This document shows, one piece after another, positions 27,313 through 35,786 of a stretch of DNA of 64,000 nt (position 1 is its first letter; each line of letters starts with the position of its first letter). Source of the stretch: Shimia sp. R10_1 (GTDB lineage: Bacteria; Pseudomonadota; Alphaproteobacteria; Rhodobacterales; Rhodobacteraceae); assembly GCF_017744095.1 (NCBI RefSeq), contig NZ_JAGHQX010000006.1, positions 62,001 through 126,000 of the forward strand, given 5' to 3'. The translations under genes were made by a program, and so were the position numbers. The notes below the pieces were generated by a model that worked only from the letters and a program-made list of their open reading frames with translations, was not told the DNA's origin and searched no databases.

Positions 27313-27639
27313 ATGATAAAAACACGCGCAAAATATTACCTTGGCCAAGTGGTCCGCCACCGCGTACACCCCTTTCGGGGCGTCGTGTTTGATGTGGACC
27401 CTGAATTTGCCAACACGGAAGAATGGTATGAAGCCATTCCAGAAGACAGCCGCCCTGCCAAAGAGCAACCATTTTATCATCTGCTCGCCGAAAATGACCA
27501 AAGCTACTATGTGGCTTATGTCTCTGAACAAAATCTGGTGGCGGATTACTCGGGCGAACCAGTCACACATCCAGATCTGGATGAAATGTTCGGCCCCTTT
27601 GAAGATGGCTCTTATCCCCTTCACTTCGCGCTGAACTAA
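27313..27639 (+). CDS. hspQ: Heat shock protein HspQ
   Basis: A 108 aa hemimethylated-DNA-binding-fold protein known as HspQ, an activator and adaptor for Lon protease. The motifs KYYLGQVVRHRVHPFRGVVF near the N-terminus, then PFYHLLAE near 50 and YVAYVSEQNLVAD near 70 are characteristic. The protein is normal length with an acidic C-terminus. A hairpin ends the gene at 27663. I looked for a sigma-32 promoter upstream and found no convincing match. Convergent with the rhodanese gene. Confidence 0.95.
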   Translation: MIKTRAKYYLGQVVRHRVHPFRGVVFDVDPEFANTEEWYEAIPEDSRPAKEQPFYHLLAENDQSYYVAYVSEQNLVADYSGEPVTHPDLDEMFGPFEDGSYPLHFALN

Positions 27640-27662
27640 ACCGCAGACAGGGTTGAAGACAC

Positions 27663-27687
27663 CGCCGGGCCTATGACCCGGCGTTTA
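27663..27687 (+). terminator. Terminator after hspQ
   Basis: Stem CGCCGGG / CCCGGCG with a seven-base loop and a short TTTAT run. Confidence 0.6.
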
Positions 27688-27689
27688 TG

Positions 27690-28076
27690 CTATTGCGTTG
27701 CAATCGGCGCACCACGCGCTTTCCATGCCCCAAACCCGCCGTCCATCTCGGCGATATTATCGACGCCCATGTCCTGGAGCGCTTTCACCGAGAGCGCAGA
27801 GCGCCACGCACTCGCACAATAAAGAATCAGCGTTTTGTCTGTGGCCAACTCTGGCTTGTGATACGGGCTGTCGGGCGCAACCCAGAACTCCAACATGCCG
27901 CGCGGCGCATGAAATGCGCCGTCGATATATCCGTCTCGGGACAACTCTCTCGGATCTCGAATGTCCACAAACAACGCCTCTCCGGCAGCGACCATCGCTT
28001 CAGCGTCTTCCTGTGACAGAGTGCGAATTTCGGCTTTTGCGTTTGCAACCAATGTTTTGATGGGTGTGATTGACAT
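27690..28076 (-). CDS. Rhodanese-like sulfurtransferase
   Basis: A 128 aa single-domain rhodanese. FVDIRDPRELSRDGYIDGAF marks the conserved D-x-R and the G-x-I-x-G-A turn; the active-site loop is YCASAWRSAL near 92 with Cys as sulfur carrier, and DGGFGAWKARG near 115 closes the fold. Cytoplasmic by lack of a signal. It follows the gamma-glutamyltransferase gene by 4 nt, so the two are cotranscribed, which hints at thiol metabolism such as glutathione breakdown. AGGATATTGAACAT precedes the ATG. Confidence 0.92.
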   Translation of the reverse strand: MSITPIKTLVANAKAEIRTLSQEDAEAMVAAGEALFVDIRDPRELSRDGYIDGAFHAPRGMLEFWVAPDSPYHKPELATDKTLILYCASAWRSALSVKALQDMGVDNIAEMDGGFGAWKARGAPIATQ

Positions 28077-28080
28077 ATGT

Positions 28081-29658
28081 TCAATATCCTATCGCTGCGC
28101 CATCTTTACGCGGATCCGAAGCCCCTTCAAGCACGCCCGACGGATGTATCCGTATCGCCTGTGCGCCCCCTATCGGCATATCCGGGACCGCAACCTTATG
28201 ACCCAGATCAGCAAGCCCTTGCTTCACAGAATCACTATATCCACGCTCAAGTTTGAGCGTGCCGTCCTCGGTAAAGGCACGCGGTGCATCCAGCGCCGCC
28301 TGTGGATCCATGCCAAAATCCTCGATATTTGACAGCACACGTGCATGGCCATTGGGCTGATAGTGCCCCCCCATCACACCAAACGGCATTTCCACCCGCC
28401 CGTCACGACGCACCATCCCAGGGATAATCGTATGCATCGGGCGTTTGCCGCCTAGCATTTCGTTTGGATGCCCCTCTTTCAAAGTGAAGCCCCCTCCGCG
28501 ATTTTGCATCAAGATCCCAAACTTGTCAGATGCGATACCCGAACCAAACGCATGGAAAATCGAATAGATCATCGACACCGCCATACCGTCTTTGTCGACG
28601 ACAGTCAGATACACCGTGTCTTTGTGCACGGCTTCGGTCAATGGCGCGGCGGCGGGCATTGCGCGCTTCGGATCGATCAAGGCAGCGAGCTTCTCCGCTG
28701 TCTGCAATGACAACATATGCTGCGTGCGCGCCGCGGTATCCGGATCTGCAATCAAGCGATCGCGCGCATCATAGGCAAGCTTTGCCGCCTCTGCTTCAAT
28801 ATGCGTGCGCATAACGCCGAACGGATCCATAGATGCCACGTCGAAATGACTGAGGATATTGAGCATCAAAATCGCCGTCGCCCCCTGCCCGTTGGGTGGA
28901 TGCTCAAGCAGTTCAGCGCCCTTGTAATGTCCGGCAATCGGTGTTGCGTCATTGCCAGACGTGGCCGCAAAGTCATCGAGCGTATGCACACCGCCCATCG
29001 CACGCAACGTGGCAACCATATCTTCGGCAATTTCACCGGTATAGAACGCATCGCGTCCTTGCGCCGCAACGCGCCGCAAAACTTCAGCCTGGCCGGGCGC
29101 TCTGAAAATATCACCTTTACTCAGCGGCTGCCCGTCTTTCAAATAGTGGCGGCGTCCATGGCCCTGAAGATTGCTTTGGGTTTGCTGCCAGTCAAACGCA
29201 CTTCTTGGCCCGACAGGTATACCCTCTTCCGCATAGTGGATCACCGGTGCAAGACTGTCAGCGAGGCCCAATTTTCCATATCGCTCAGAGAGCGTGCAGA
29301 ACCCATCAATCGCCCCTGGGATCGTCACGGCCTCCACACCAAAAAGCGGAACAGCTTCAAGGCCGCGCGTGCGCAAATCCGCCGCGTTGGCAGCAGCTGG
29401 TGCTCGCCCAGATCCATTGAAGGCAAACATCTCTTCACTTCCCGCCGGAGATATCAGCGCAAAGCAGTCACCCCCAATGCCTGTCGATGCAGGTTCACAG
29501 ATACCAAGCAACACGGACCCCGCGATCGCCGCGTCCATCGCATTGCCGCCCTTGCGCAGGATATCAACCGCAACCTGAGCAGCCAGCGGTGTGGACGTGG
29601 CACACATCCCATTGGTTGCCATCACCGCGGATCTTCCCGGAAAATGAAAATCTCTCAT
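28081..29658 (-). CDS. ggt: Gamma-glutamyltransferase family protein (Ntn hydrolase)
   Basis: A 525 aa GGT-family enzyme that would cleave gamma-glutamyl bonds of glutathione or conjugates. Family signatures are ILRKGGNAMDAAIAGS near 35, TGIGGDCFAL near 58 and NGSGRAP near 80. The autoprocessing threonine is in DTVYLTVVDKDGMAVSMIYS near 352, where most members read T-T-H-x-S-V-V-D. Unlike classical GGTs there is no signal peptide, so it is probably cytoplasmic. First gene of a unit with the rhodanese. GAGGGAG precedes the ATG. Confidence 0.92.
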   Translation of the reverse strand: MRDFHFPGRSAVMATNGMCATSTPLAAQVAVDILRKGGNAMDAAIAGSVLLGICEPASTGIGGDCFALISPAGSEEMFAFNGSGRAPAAANAADLRTRGLEAVPLFGVEAVTIPGAIDGFCTLSERYGKLGLADSLAPVIHYAEEGIPVGPRSAFDWQQTQSNLQGHGRRHYLKDGQPLSKGDIFRAPGQAEVLRRVAAQGRDAFYTGEIAEDMVATLRAMGGVHTLDDFAATSGNDATPIAGHYKGAELLEHPPNGQGATAILMLNILSHFDVASMDPFGVMRTHIEAEAAKLAYDARDRLIADPDTAARTQHMLSLQTAEKLAALIDPKRAMPAAAPLTEAVHKDTVYLTVVDKDGMAVSMIYSIFHAFGSGIASDKFGILMQNRGGGFTLKEGHPNEMLGGKRPMHTIIPGMVRRDGRVEMPFGVMGGHYQPNGHARVLSNIEDFGMDPQAALDAPRAFTEDGTLKLERGYSDSVKQGLADLGHKVAVPDMPIGGAQAIRIHPSGVLEGASDPRKDGAAIGY

Positions 29659-29734
29659 AAACTCTCCCTCACTTGTTAAGGGATGTTACGGCCCACAACC
29701 GACAATGCAACCAACTGCTGATCACGGATTGCGG

Positions 29735-29756
29735 CGCTACGACGAAAGACGTAGCG
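29735..29756. other. Hairpin in the ggt upstream region
   Basis: CGCTACG and CGTAGCG pair around ACGAAAGA. It sits in a 241-base gap between ggt and the RsbW-like gene, with no T-tract. Role unknown. Confidence 0.35.
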
Positions 29757-29899
29757 ATTTCCGATGGGTCGCGCCAAAAGCGAGGCTTTAAACGCCAAAA
29801 TAGGAGAGATTTAATCCGCGAGTCCCGGCGATCCTCGCGCAGCCAAACCAAAGGCGCGCTCTGCCAGCTGGAAAAGCGGAGAGCAAATTACTAGGTGGA

Positions 29900-30334
29900 T
29901 CAGTCCGGTACGGAAAACTTCAGCTGATTGTAGCCAGAGGACCGGCGGCGGTAATCAATATCCTGCGCGAGCGACCGCACAAGCCCCCAGCCAAAACCCC
30001 CTTCTGGCAAATCGGCGATATCGCCCCCAAGGTCAGGCATGATCCCGCTTGGAAGTTCATTGCCCGGCATTTCGACGCCATTGTCGCGCACTTCAACCTG
30101 CCAGCATTGATTGATGTAGTTGCAACTGATGACAATTTGGCCGTCATTGCGCCCGGCCAGCGCATGCTCAACAACGTTGTTCAAAACTTCTGCGAGCACA
30201 AGTTCAAGCACACCAGCATTGCAAGCTGCGAATTCTTCCGCTGTCAGCTTCTGCCGGAGCGTTTCGAGGGCGTTGCGCACTTCTTGCGGCGTGCCCTTAA
30301 GCTCGATGTGAATATCAGCCTGCGAATTGGTCAC
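29900..30334 (-). CDS. RsbW-like anti-sigma factor kinase (HATPase)
   Basis: A 144 aa GHKL ATPase of the serine-kinase anti-sigma type. The N box is LAEVLNNVVEHA near 45, the G1 box VRDNGVEMPG near 85 and the G2 box GGFGWGLVRSLAQDIDY near 115. Such proteins bind and block a sigma factor or phosphorylate a STAS-domain antagonist. It follows the STAS gene by 33 nt. The start is GTG at 30334. Its partner PP2C phosphatase is not in the window. Sigma or other target unknown. Confidence 0.9.
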   Translation of the reverse strand: MTNSQADIHIELKGTPQEVRNALETLRQKLTAEEFAACNAGVLELVLAEVLNNVVEHALAGRNDGQIVISCNYINQCWQVEVRDNGVEMPGNELPSGIMPDLGGDIADLPEGGFGWGLVRSLAQDIDYRRRSSGYNQLKFSVPD

Positions 30335-30367
30335 TCTATTGTGTGCCCCAGCTTTGCAAATTTCAGT

Positions 30368-30697
30368 TCATTCTACGAAGGCTTCGTCAAGCGTCTCATG
30401 GATCCGGAACACCGTGTCCATACGCGTCAGACGAAACACTTTATCTACGTTCTCATTCAAGCCAGAGAGCTCCAGACGGTTCTCTCCTCCCAGCTGCTTC
30501 ATCGCCGCGACAATCGCGCCCAAACCGCTGGAATCAATAAAATCGACTTCGGACAGATCCAGAATCACCCGACCGGTGGCCTGCTCAGTTTCTTCCCGCA
30601 TACGATCTTTAAACTGAATCGCAACGGACGCGTCGATACGCGTTTCGTGAACCGATACAACCAATGCTCCGCCTTCTGTCTTACTCGACAGGTTCAT
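30368..30697 (-). CDS. STAS-domain anti-sigma factor antagonist (RsbV-like)
   Basis: A 109 aa STAS protein. The phosphorylation site is the serine pair in FIDSSGLGAIVAAMK near 55, in the position typical of SpoIIAA/RsbV. The preceding strand VILDLSEVDFIDS is conserved. In the known scheme it binds the kinase-like anti-sigma factor when dephosphorylated and so frees its target. Encoded directly upstream of that kinase, forming a two-gene switch. GAAGGAGACG precedes the ATG. Confidence 0.93.
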   Translation of the reverse strand: MNLSSKTEGGALVVSVHETRIDASVAIQFKDRMREETEQATGRVILDLSEVDFIDSSGLGAIVAAMKQLGGENRLELSGLNENVDKVFRLTRMDTVFRIHETLDEAFVE

Positions 30698-30885
30698 AAG
30701 ACGTCTCCTTCAACTTTCGTCCTCAGGAAACACTATTCGGAATTTCTTACCAAGTTATGAGCGCTTCTGATCGTCAATTGTTTCGGCGGCGTGCCATTTC
30801 TGACTCAACAGCCTGAAACATCCTTGCAATATTTACCCCCCAAAGCCAAGCACAAGGAAATGCCATCACAGATGAGGAGCACGTG

Positions 30886-32058
30886 ATGAAAAACGTTGTG
30901 ATCGCAGGGGCCGCGCGCACCCCTATGGGCGGTTTTCAAGGCGCATTTGCAGATGTGACCGCTGCTGAACTTGGCGGAACAGCCATCAAGGCGGCGCTGA
31001 AAAACGCGCAAGCCAACACCGCTGACGAGGTCTTGATGGGCTGCGTTCTGCCGGCTGGCCAGGGACAGGCCCCCGCGCGCCAAGCCGGATTTGGTGCTGG
31101 GCTCGGCGAGGAGGTTCCCGCCACCACACTTAACAAAATGTGCGGCTCTGGCATGAAAGCCGCGATGATGGCATTTGATTCCATCGCACTCGGAGATCGC
31201 GACGTCATGATCGCGGGCGGCATGGAGAGCATGACCAACGCCCCATACGTTTTGCCCAAGATGCGCTCGGGGGCACGAATCGGTCATCAGCAGGTCATCG
31301 ACCATATGTTTCTGGATGGCTTGGAAGACGCCTACGATAAAGGCAGACTGATGGGCACGTTCGCCGAAGACTGCGCCGTGAGTTTCCAATTCACCCGTGA
31401 AGCGCAGGATGAATACGCACTTAAATCGTTGTCCAATGCGCTTGAGGCGCAAAAATCTGGCGCCTTTGACGGTGAAATCGCCCCCGTCACCCTCACCACA
31501 CGTAAAGGCACTGTTGAAATCGGTGAAGACGAACAGCCGGGCAACGCCCGACCTGAAAAGATCCCACATCTGAAGCCAGCTTTCCGAAAAGAGGGCACGG
31601 TGACACCAGCCAACAGCTCGTCGATTTCGGATGGCGCCGCTGCCTTGGTTCTGGCTTCTGAGGAAGCTGCACAGCAACAGGGCCTCAACGTCCGCGCGCA
31701 CATCGTGGGCCATGCAAGTCATGCCCAAGCGCCCGGCCTTTTCACCACCGCGCCGGTTCCTGCTGCCCAGAAGCTTCTTGAAAAGATCGGCTGGCTGAAA
31801 GAGGACGTCGACCTTTGGGAGGTCAACGAGGCCTTTGCCGTCGTGCCCATGGCCTTCATGCATGAGATGGGCCTGAGCCGTGACATTGTGAATGTAAACG
31901 GTGGCGCCTGCGCGCTTGGCCACCCCATTGGCGCAAGCGGCGCCCGCATCATGGTGACATTGCTGAATGCTCTGGAAAAACGCGGCCTTAAGCGCGGCAT
32001 CGCGGCCATTTGTATTGGCGGCGGCGAAGGCACAGCCATCGCGATAGAGCGTCCATAA
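30886..32058 (+). CDS. Acetyl-CoA C-acyltransferase (thiolase)
   Basis: A 390 aa thiolase II/biosynthetic type enzyme that condenses or cleaves acyl-CoA. Active-site features are NKMCGSGMKA (nucleophile Cys near 86), NEAFAVVPMAFMHE (near 316; N-E-A-F) and NGGACALGHPIGASGARI near 342-360, containing the catalytic His and the base Cys. The family opening VVIAGAARTPMGGF is present. GAGGAG lies six bases before the ATG at 30886; a GTG three bases earlier is less likely. The gene is isolated with no phaB or beta-oxidation neighbours, so a role in beta-oxidation, ketogenesis or PHB synthesis cannot be fixed. Confidence 0.94.
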   Translation: MKNVVIAGAARTPMGGFQGAFADVTAAELGGTAIKAALKNAQANTADEVLMGCVLPAGQGQAPARQAGFGAGLGEEVPATTLNKMCGSGMKAAMMAFDSIALGDRDVMIAGGMESMTNAPYVLPKMRSGARIGHQQVIDHMFLDGLEDAYDKGRLMGTFAEDCAVSFQFTREAQDEYALKSLSNALEAQKSGAFDGEIAPVTLTTRKGTVEIGEDEQPGNARPEKIPHLKPAFRKEGTVTPANSSSISDGAAALVLASEEAAQQQGLNVRAHIVGHASHAQAPGLFTTAPVPAAQKLLEKIGWLKEDVDLWEVNEAFAVVPMAFMHEMGLSRDIVNVNGGACALGHPIGASGARIMVTLLNALEKRGLKRGIAAICIGGGEGTAIAIERP

Positions 32059-32063
32059 GGGGC

Positions 32064-32095
32064 GCAAAAAGGGCCGCATGTGAAATACGCGGCCC
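32064..32095 (-). terminator. Terminator of the hfl operon
   Basis: Stem GGGCCGC / GCGGCCC with an eleven-base loop; five A residues on the plus strand give the T-tract of the minus-strand transcript. Confidence 0.65.
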
Positions 32096-32116
32096 GTCCA
32101 TTACCCTACATCGAGT

Positions 32117-32314
32117 TCACGCGCCGAGCGCTTTGGCTACCCAAACCAAGGCCAACCCAAGGGCAAGTGCGGCAAGCCCCATGTAACGCCGTTGCTCAAT
32201 CGGCAACGCCCGCAATGCCGCCAGCAGATCCTCAATAATGGAAGGGGCCAGTGCGTACACCAGCCCCTCCACAATCAACACCAGCCCAAGGGCCAGAAAC
32301 AGGGTTTCGATCAC
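32117..32314 (-). CDS. DUF2065 small membrane protein
   Basis: A 65 aa protein with two hydrophobic helices (about 4-22 and 43-62) joined by a short loop RALPIEQRRYMGL, matching the DUF2065 family found after hflC in many bacteria. Its ATG overlaps the hflC stop as ATGA. The association with the HflKC complex suggests a link to FtsH regulation, but function is unproven. Confidence 0.88.
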   Translation of the reverse strand: MIETLFLALGLVLIVEGLVYALAPSIIEDLLAALRALPIEQRRYMGLAALALGLALVWVAKALGA

Positions 32315-33198
32315 TGGCCAGCCGCCGGTGCCGCCCCGGTTGGGGAACGCAGATACTCAAAGAACTCGCTGTCAGGGGACAACACCATCGAGGAATTTGA
32401 TCCCTGCAAGGAGCGCTCATAGGCAGTCAGCGACCGATAGAATTCAAAGAACTCCGGGTCCGCACCAAACGCATCGGCAAAAATCGCGTTCCGCTTGGCG
32501 TCAGCTTCACCGCGAATGATTTCCGCCTCACGACGCGCCTCAGAAACCAGCTCCACAACGGTACGATCCGCCTGCGCACGTACACGCTGTGCGGCTTCGT
32601 TACCACGTGCACGTTCGTCGGTTGCTTCACGTTCACGTTCCGCTCGCATCCGCTCAAAGGTGGCTTCAAGGTTCTGTGGTGGCAGATCCGTCGCTTTCAG
32701 ACGCACGTCAATCACATCCAGACCCAGCGCACGCGCCTGCGTGATTGCTGCATTTCGGATGCGCAGCATCAACGCCGCACGATCGGTGGACAGAATGTCT
32801 TTGGAGGACACAGTACCCAGAACCTCACGGGTTTCAGCGGTCAGAATACGATCAAGACGTTGATCTGCGATTCCAACGCCGCCATCACCAACAGCCTGAC
32901 GGAACTGTTCAACATCTGCGATCCGGTACCGGGCAAACGCATCAACCACGAGACGGCGGTCATCTGCGGGCGTCACCTCGATTGGCCCCACATCAATCGA
33001 AAGGATGCGATCATCATAGCGCACCACTTCCTGAATGAGCGGAAGCTTCAAGGCCAAACCCGGGTCTTCCTTCACAGAGACCACACGACCAAATTGCAGC
33101 ACCAGTGCTTTCTCACGTTCATCCACGATGAAGATCGAAGACAAAATACCCGCAATAGCGATCACAATGACGGGCAGAAGATATGTAGACTTGTTCAT
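32311..33198 (-). CDS. hflC: Protease modulator HflC
   Basis: A 295 aa SPFH/prohibitin membrane protein that with HflK encloses and modulates the FtsH protease. The N-terminal anchor (residues 5-27; LPVIVIAIAGILSSIFIVD) is followed by the SPFH domain (REKALVLQFG, DRRLVVDAFARYRI) and a coiled coil with RAEREREATDERARG near 195. ATG at 33198 lies 1 nt after the hflK stop. Order hflK-hflC is normal. Alternative upstream Met adds nine unrelated residues. Confidence 0.95.
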   Translation of the reverse strand: MNKSTYLLPVIVIAIAGILSSIFIVDEREKALVLQFGRVVSVKEDPGLALKLPLIQEVVRYDDRILSIDVGPIEVTPADDRRLVVDAFARYRIADVEQFRQAVGDGGVGIADQRLDRILTAETREVLGTVSSKDILSTDRAALMLRIRNAAITQARALGLDVIDVRLKATDLPPQNLEATFERMRAEREREATDERARGNEAAQRVRAQADRTVVELVSEARREAEIIRGEADAKRNAIFADAFGADPEFFEFYRSLTAYERSLQGSNSSMVLSPDSEFFEYLRSPTGAAPAAGQ

Positions 33199-33199
33199 A

Positions 33200-34333
33200 T
33201 CAGTTGCTCCCCTTGCGCAGCTCATTCAGCGGCAGATATGGCACAACGCCTGATCCTGATCCGCCGTTTTCTTCGATGATGATCTTGTCCACATCACCCA
33301 GAACACGCTCCATCGTCTCCAGATAGAGACGCTTACGTGTCACTTCCGGTGCTTTCGCATATTCCTCACGTACCGCGCTAAAGCGAGAGGCTTCACCTTC
33401 CGCTTCATTTACGACCTGAGCACGATAACCTTCAGCTTCTTCCAGAACTTGCGCCGCTTCACCACGGGCTTCCGCCAGAACACGGTTGGCATAGGCATCT
33501 GCCACGTTCTGCAAGCGGTCACGCTCCTGTGCAGCCGCCTGAACATCGCGGAAGGCATCAATCACAGTCGACGGCGGATCAGCACGGTCAAAGTTCACAC
33601 GCACGATATTCACGCCGCTGTCATAGCTGTCCAAAGTGTCCTGGATCAATTCTTGCAGACGATCTGCGATCACACCACGGTCTCGGTTCAAGATGGGTGC
33701 CAGCTCAGACTGTGCAATGATCTCACGCATCGCTGATTCAGAAACAGCCTGAATGGTTTGGCGTGGATCGCGCAGGTTGAAAAGATACTTCGCAGGATCC
33801 GCAATGTTCCAGACAACCTGATAGTCAACGTCCACAACGTTTTCATCGCTGGTCAGCATCAAGCCATCTTCGCCGCGACGCGCACCGCCCATATCTTCGG
33901 TCTGTTCGCGTGTCACTGGCAGAACTTCACGCGTGATCAGAGGCCAAGGCGCAAAATTCAAACCTTCGGTGCCGGTGCGATAGTACTCGCCAAGGAACAA
34001 CTCAACCGATTGCTCAAAGTTCTGCACGCGGTAGAGGCTGGCAGACAGCCAAAGCCCAACAGCAGCCACAGCGCCAACCAACAGCATCCCTTTGCTGATG
34101 CGCGGACCACCGGTTCCGCCGGAGCCGCCTTCACCGCCACCTTGACCACCGCGACCGCCCATAAGGACGCGCAGCTGATCCTGACCTTTTTTCATCAGGT
34201 CATCGATGTCCGGGATCTGTGGCCCATCACCCTGTGGCGGGCGCTGGCCATTTCCATTGTTGTTGCCGCGATTTCCGCCGCCGCCTTGGTTATTGCCGCC
34301 CCCTCCCCAGGGGCCGCCATTGTTACCTGCCAT
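33200..34333 (-). CDS. hflK: Protease modulator HflK
   Basis: A 377 aa SPFH protein. The first 75 residues are Gly/Asn-rich and disordered (MAGNNGGPWGGGG), ending in a predicted anchor near residues 83-103 (MLLVGAVAAVGLWLSASLYR). The SPFH domain then has DENVVDVDYQVVWNI and a coiled coil with LAEARGEAAQVLEEAEGYRA. ATG at 34333 is chosen; the frame extends ten residues further upstream without family match. Second-to-last member of a long minus-strand row, rpiA-gor-hflK-hflC-DUF2065. Confidence 0.95.
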   Translation of the reverse strand: MAGNNGGPWGGGGNNQGGGGNRGNNNGNGQRPPQGDGPQIPDIDDLMKKGQDQLRVLMGGRGGQGGGEGGSGGTGGPRISKGMLLVGAVAAVGLWLSASLYRVQNFEQSVELFLGEYYRTGTEGLNFAPWPLITREVLPVTREQTEDMGGARRGEDGLMLTSDENVVDVDYQVVWNIADPAKYLFNLRDPRQTIQAVSESAMREIIAQSELAPILNRDRGVIADRLQELIQDTLDSYDSGVNIVRVNFDRADPPSTVIDAFRDVQAAAQERDRLQNVADAYANRVLAEARGEAAQVLEEAEGYRAQVVNEAEGEASRFSAVREEYAKAPEVTRKRLYLETMERVLGDVDKIIIEENGGSGSGVVPYLPLNELRKGSN

Positions 34334-34416
34334 ACGGGATCTTCCCTCTCTACGTATCGTCATTGGCGTACCCTACAAACCTGAGGGTTACGCCGGAAAA
34401 ATCAACCCATTGCGCC

Positions 34417-35772
34417 TTACAGAGTGCGCACGGGTGCTTTCATGGTTACCAGTTCTTCCGACATGGTCGGATGCACTGCTACAGTCCGGTCGAAGTCTTC
34501 CTTGGTCGCGCCCATTTTTACGGCAATGCCCGCAAGCTGGATCATCTCACCGGCACCAGGCGCGACGATGTGACAGCCCAGAACCTTGCGCGTCGCCTTG
34601 CTCACGATCAGCTTCATCAACACGCGCTCTGCACGCCCGGCAAAGGCCTGCTGCATCGGCTTAAAGCTTGTTGCATAGACTTCGATCGGCTCCTGCTCCG
34701 CCGCTTCCTCTTCGCTGAGGCCCACGGTGCCCATTTCAGGCTGGGTGAAGATGGCGGTTGGGATCAACTCATGATCCACGGTTGTTGGATTGCCTTTGAA
34801 CACCGTTTCCACAAAAGCCATGCCCTCGCGGATCGCAACAGGGGTGAGGTTCACCCGATCCGTCACATCGCCCACGGCAAATACAGACGGCACAACAGTC
34901 TGACTGTAGTCATCAACAACCACTTCACCTTTACGGCCAAGCGTCACGCCGATCTCTTCCAGCCCCATGTTGTCGGTGTTGGGCGCACGGCCTGTGGCAA
35001 ACATCACCTGATCAAACAACCGCTCATCGCCATTGGTTGCCTTCACCCAGATCTTGTCGCCCTCTTTGCGCATTTCCAAAACGTTGGTGCCGCAATGGAT
35101 ATCGACGCCACGCTGGCGCATTTCTTCAGCGACCAGACCACGGGCTTCATCATCAAAACCGCGCAGAATTTGCGCGCCGCGATAAAACTGGGTGGTCTTC
35201 ACGCCAAGGCCATTCATGATGCCCGCAAACTCGCTGGCAATATAGCCACCACCCACAATCAGAATGCTCTCTGGCAGCTTATCAAGATGGAAGATCTCAT
35301 TGGAGCTGATGCCCAACTCTGCGCCCGGCAAATCTGGCCATACAGGGCGGCCCCCCATGGCCAGAAGCACATGTTTCGCGGTTTTGCGCGTGCCATCTGC
35401 GAGTTCAACAGTGTGCGCATCCACCATCTTGGCGCGCTGATCGAAGCTCTCAACACCACTGTTTTTCAACAGGTTGCGATAAATGCCCTCAAGTCGGTCA
35501 AGCTCTGCGTGCAGCTTTGTCTTGAACGCATCCCAGCTGAAGTCACCCGCCTGAATGTCCCATCCATAAGCCTGCGCATCCCCAACCATACCGGAGTATT
35601 CAGAGGCAAACACCATCAGCTTTTTGGGCACACAGCCGCGGATCACACATGTGCCACCATAGCGGTCTTCTTCGGCAAGTGCGACTTTCACACCTTCCGC
35701 TGCGGCGACACGCGCAGCCCGTACACCACCGGAACCACCGCCGATGACAAAGAGATCATAATCAAAGGACAT
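34417..35772 (-). CDS. gor: Glutathione-disulfide reductase
   Basis: A 451 aa FAD-dependent oxidoreductase that reduces glutathione disulfide with NADPH. FAD fold GGGSGGVRAARVAA near 11-24, redox disulfide GGTCVIRGCVPKK near 39-51 (C-x4-C) and NADPH fold GGGYIASEFA near 173. FAVGDVTDRVNLTPVAIREG near 300 is the second FAD contact and AVHPTMSEELVTM near 435 carries the active-site His-Glu pair from the partner subunit. It starts 14 nt after rpiA. Other flavin disulfide reductases differ at the C-x4-C context. Confidence 0.95.
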   Translation of the reverse strand: MSFDYDLFVIGGGSGGVRAARVAAAEGVKVALAEEDRYGGTCVIRGCVPKKLMVFASEYSGMVGDAQAYGWDIQAGDFSWDAFKTKLHAELDRLEGIYRNLLKNSGVESFDQRAKMVDAHTVELADGTRKTAKHVLLAMGGRPVWPDLPGAELGISSNEIFHLDKLPESILIVGGGYIASEFAGIMNGLGVKTTQFYRGAQILRGFDDEARGLVAEEMRQRGVDIHCGTNVLEMRKEGDKIWVKATNGDERLFDQVMFATGRAPNTDNMGLEEIGVTLGRKGEVVVDDYSQTVVPSVFAVGDVTDRVNLTPVAIREGMAFVETVFKGNPTTVDHELIPTAIFTQPEMGTVGLSEEEAAEQEPIEVYATSFKPMQQAFAGRAERVLMKLIVSKATRKVLGCHIVAPGAGEMIQLAGIAVKMGATKEDFDRTVAVHPTMSEELVTMKAPVRTL

Positions 35773-35786
35773 GATAAGCCTTTTTG

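Noticed and set aside
30805-32079. 424-codon open frame on the minus strand
   Set aside because: It covers the antisense of the thiolase, whose active-site motifs are intact on the plus strand.
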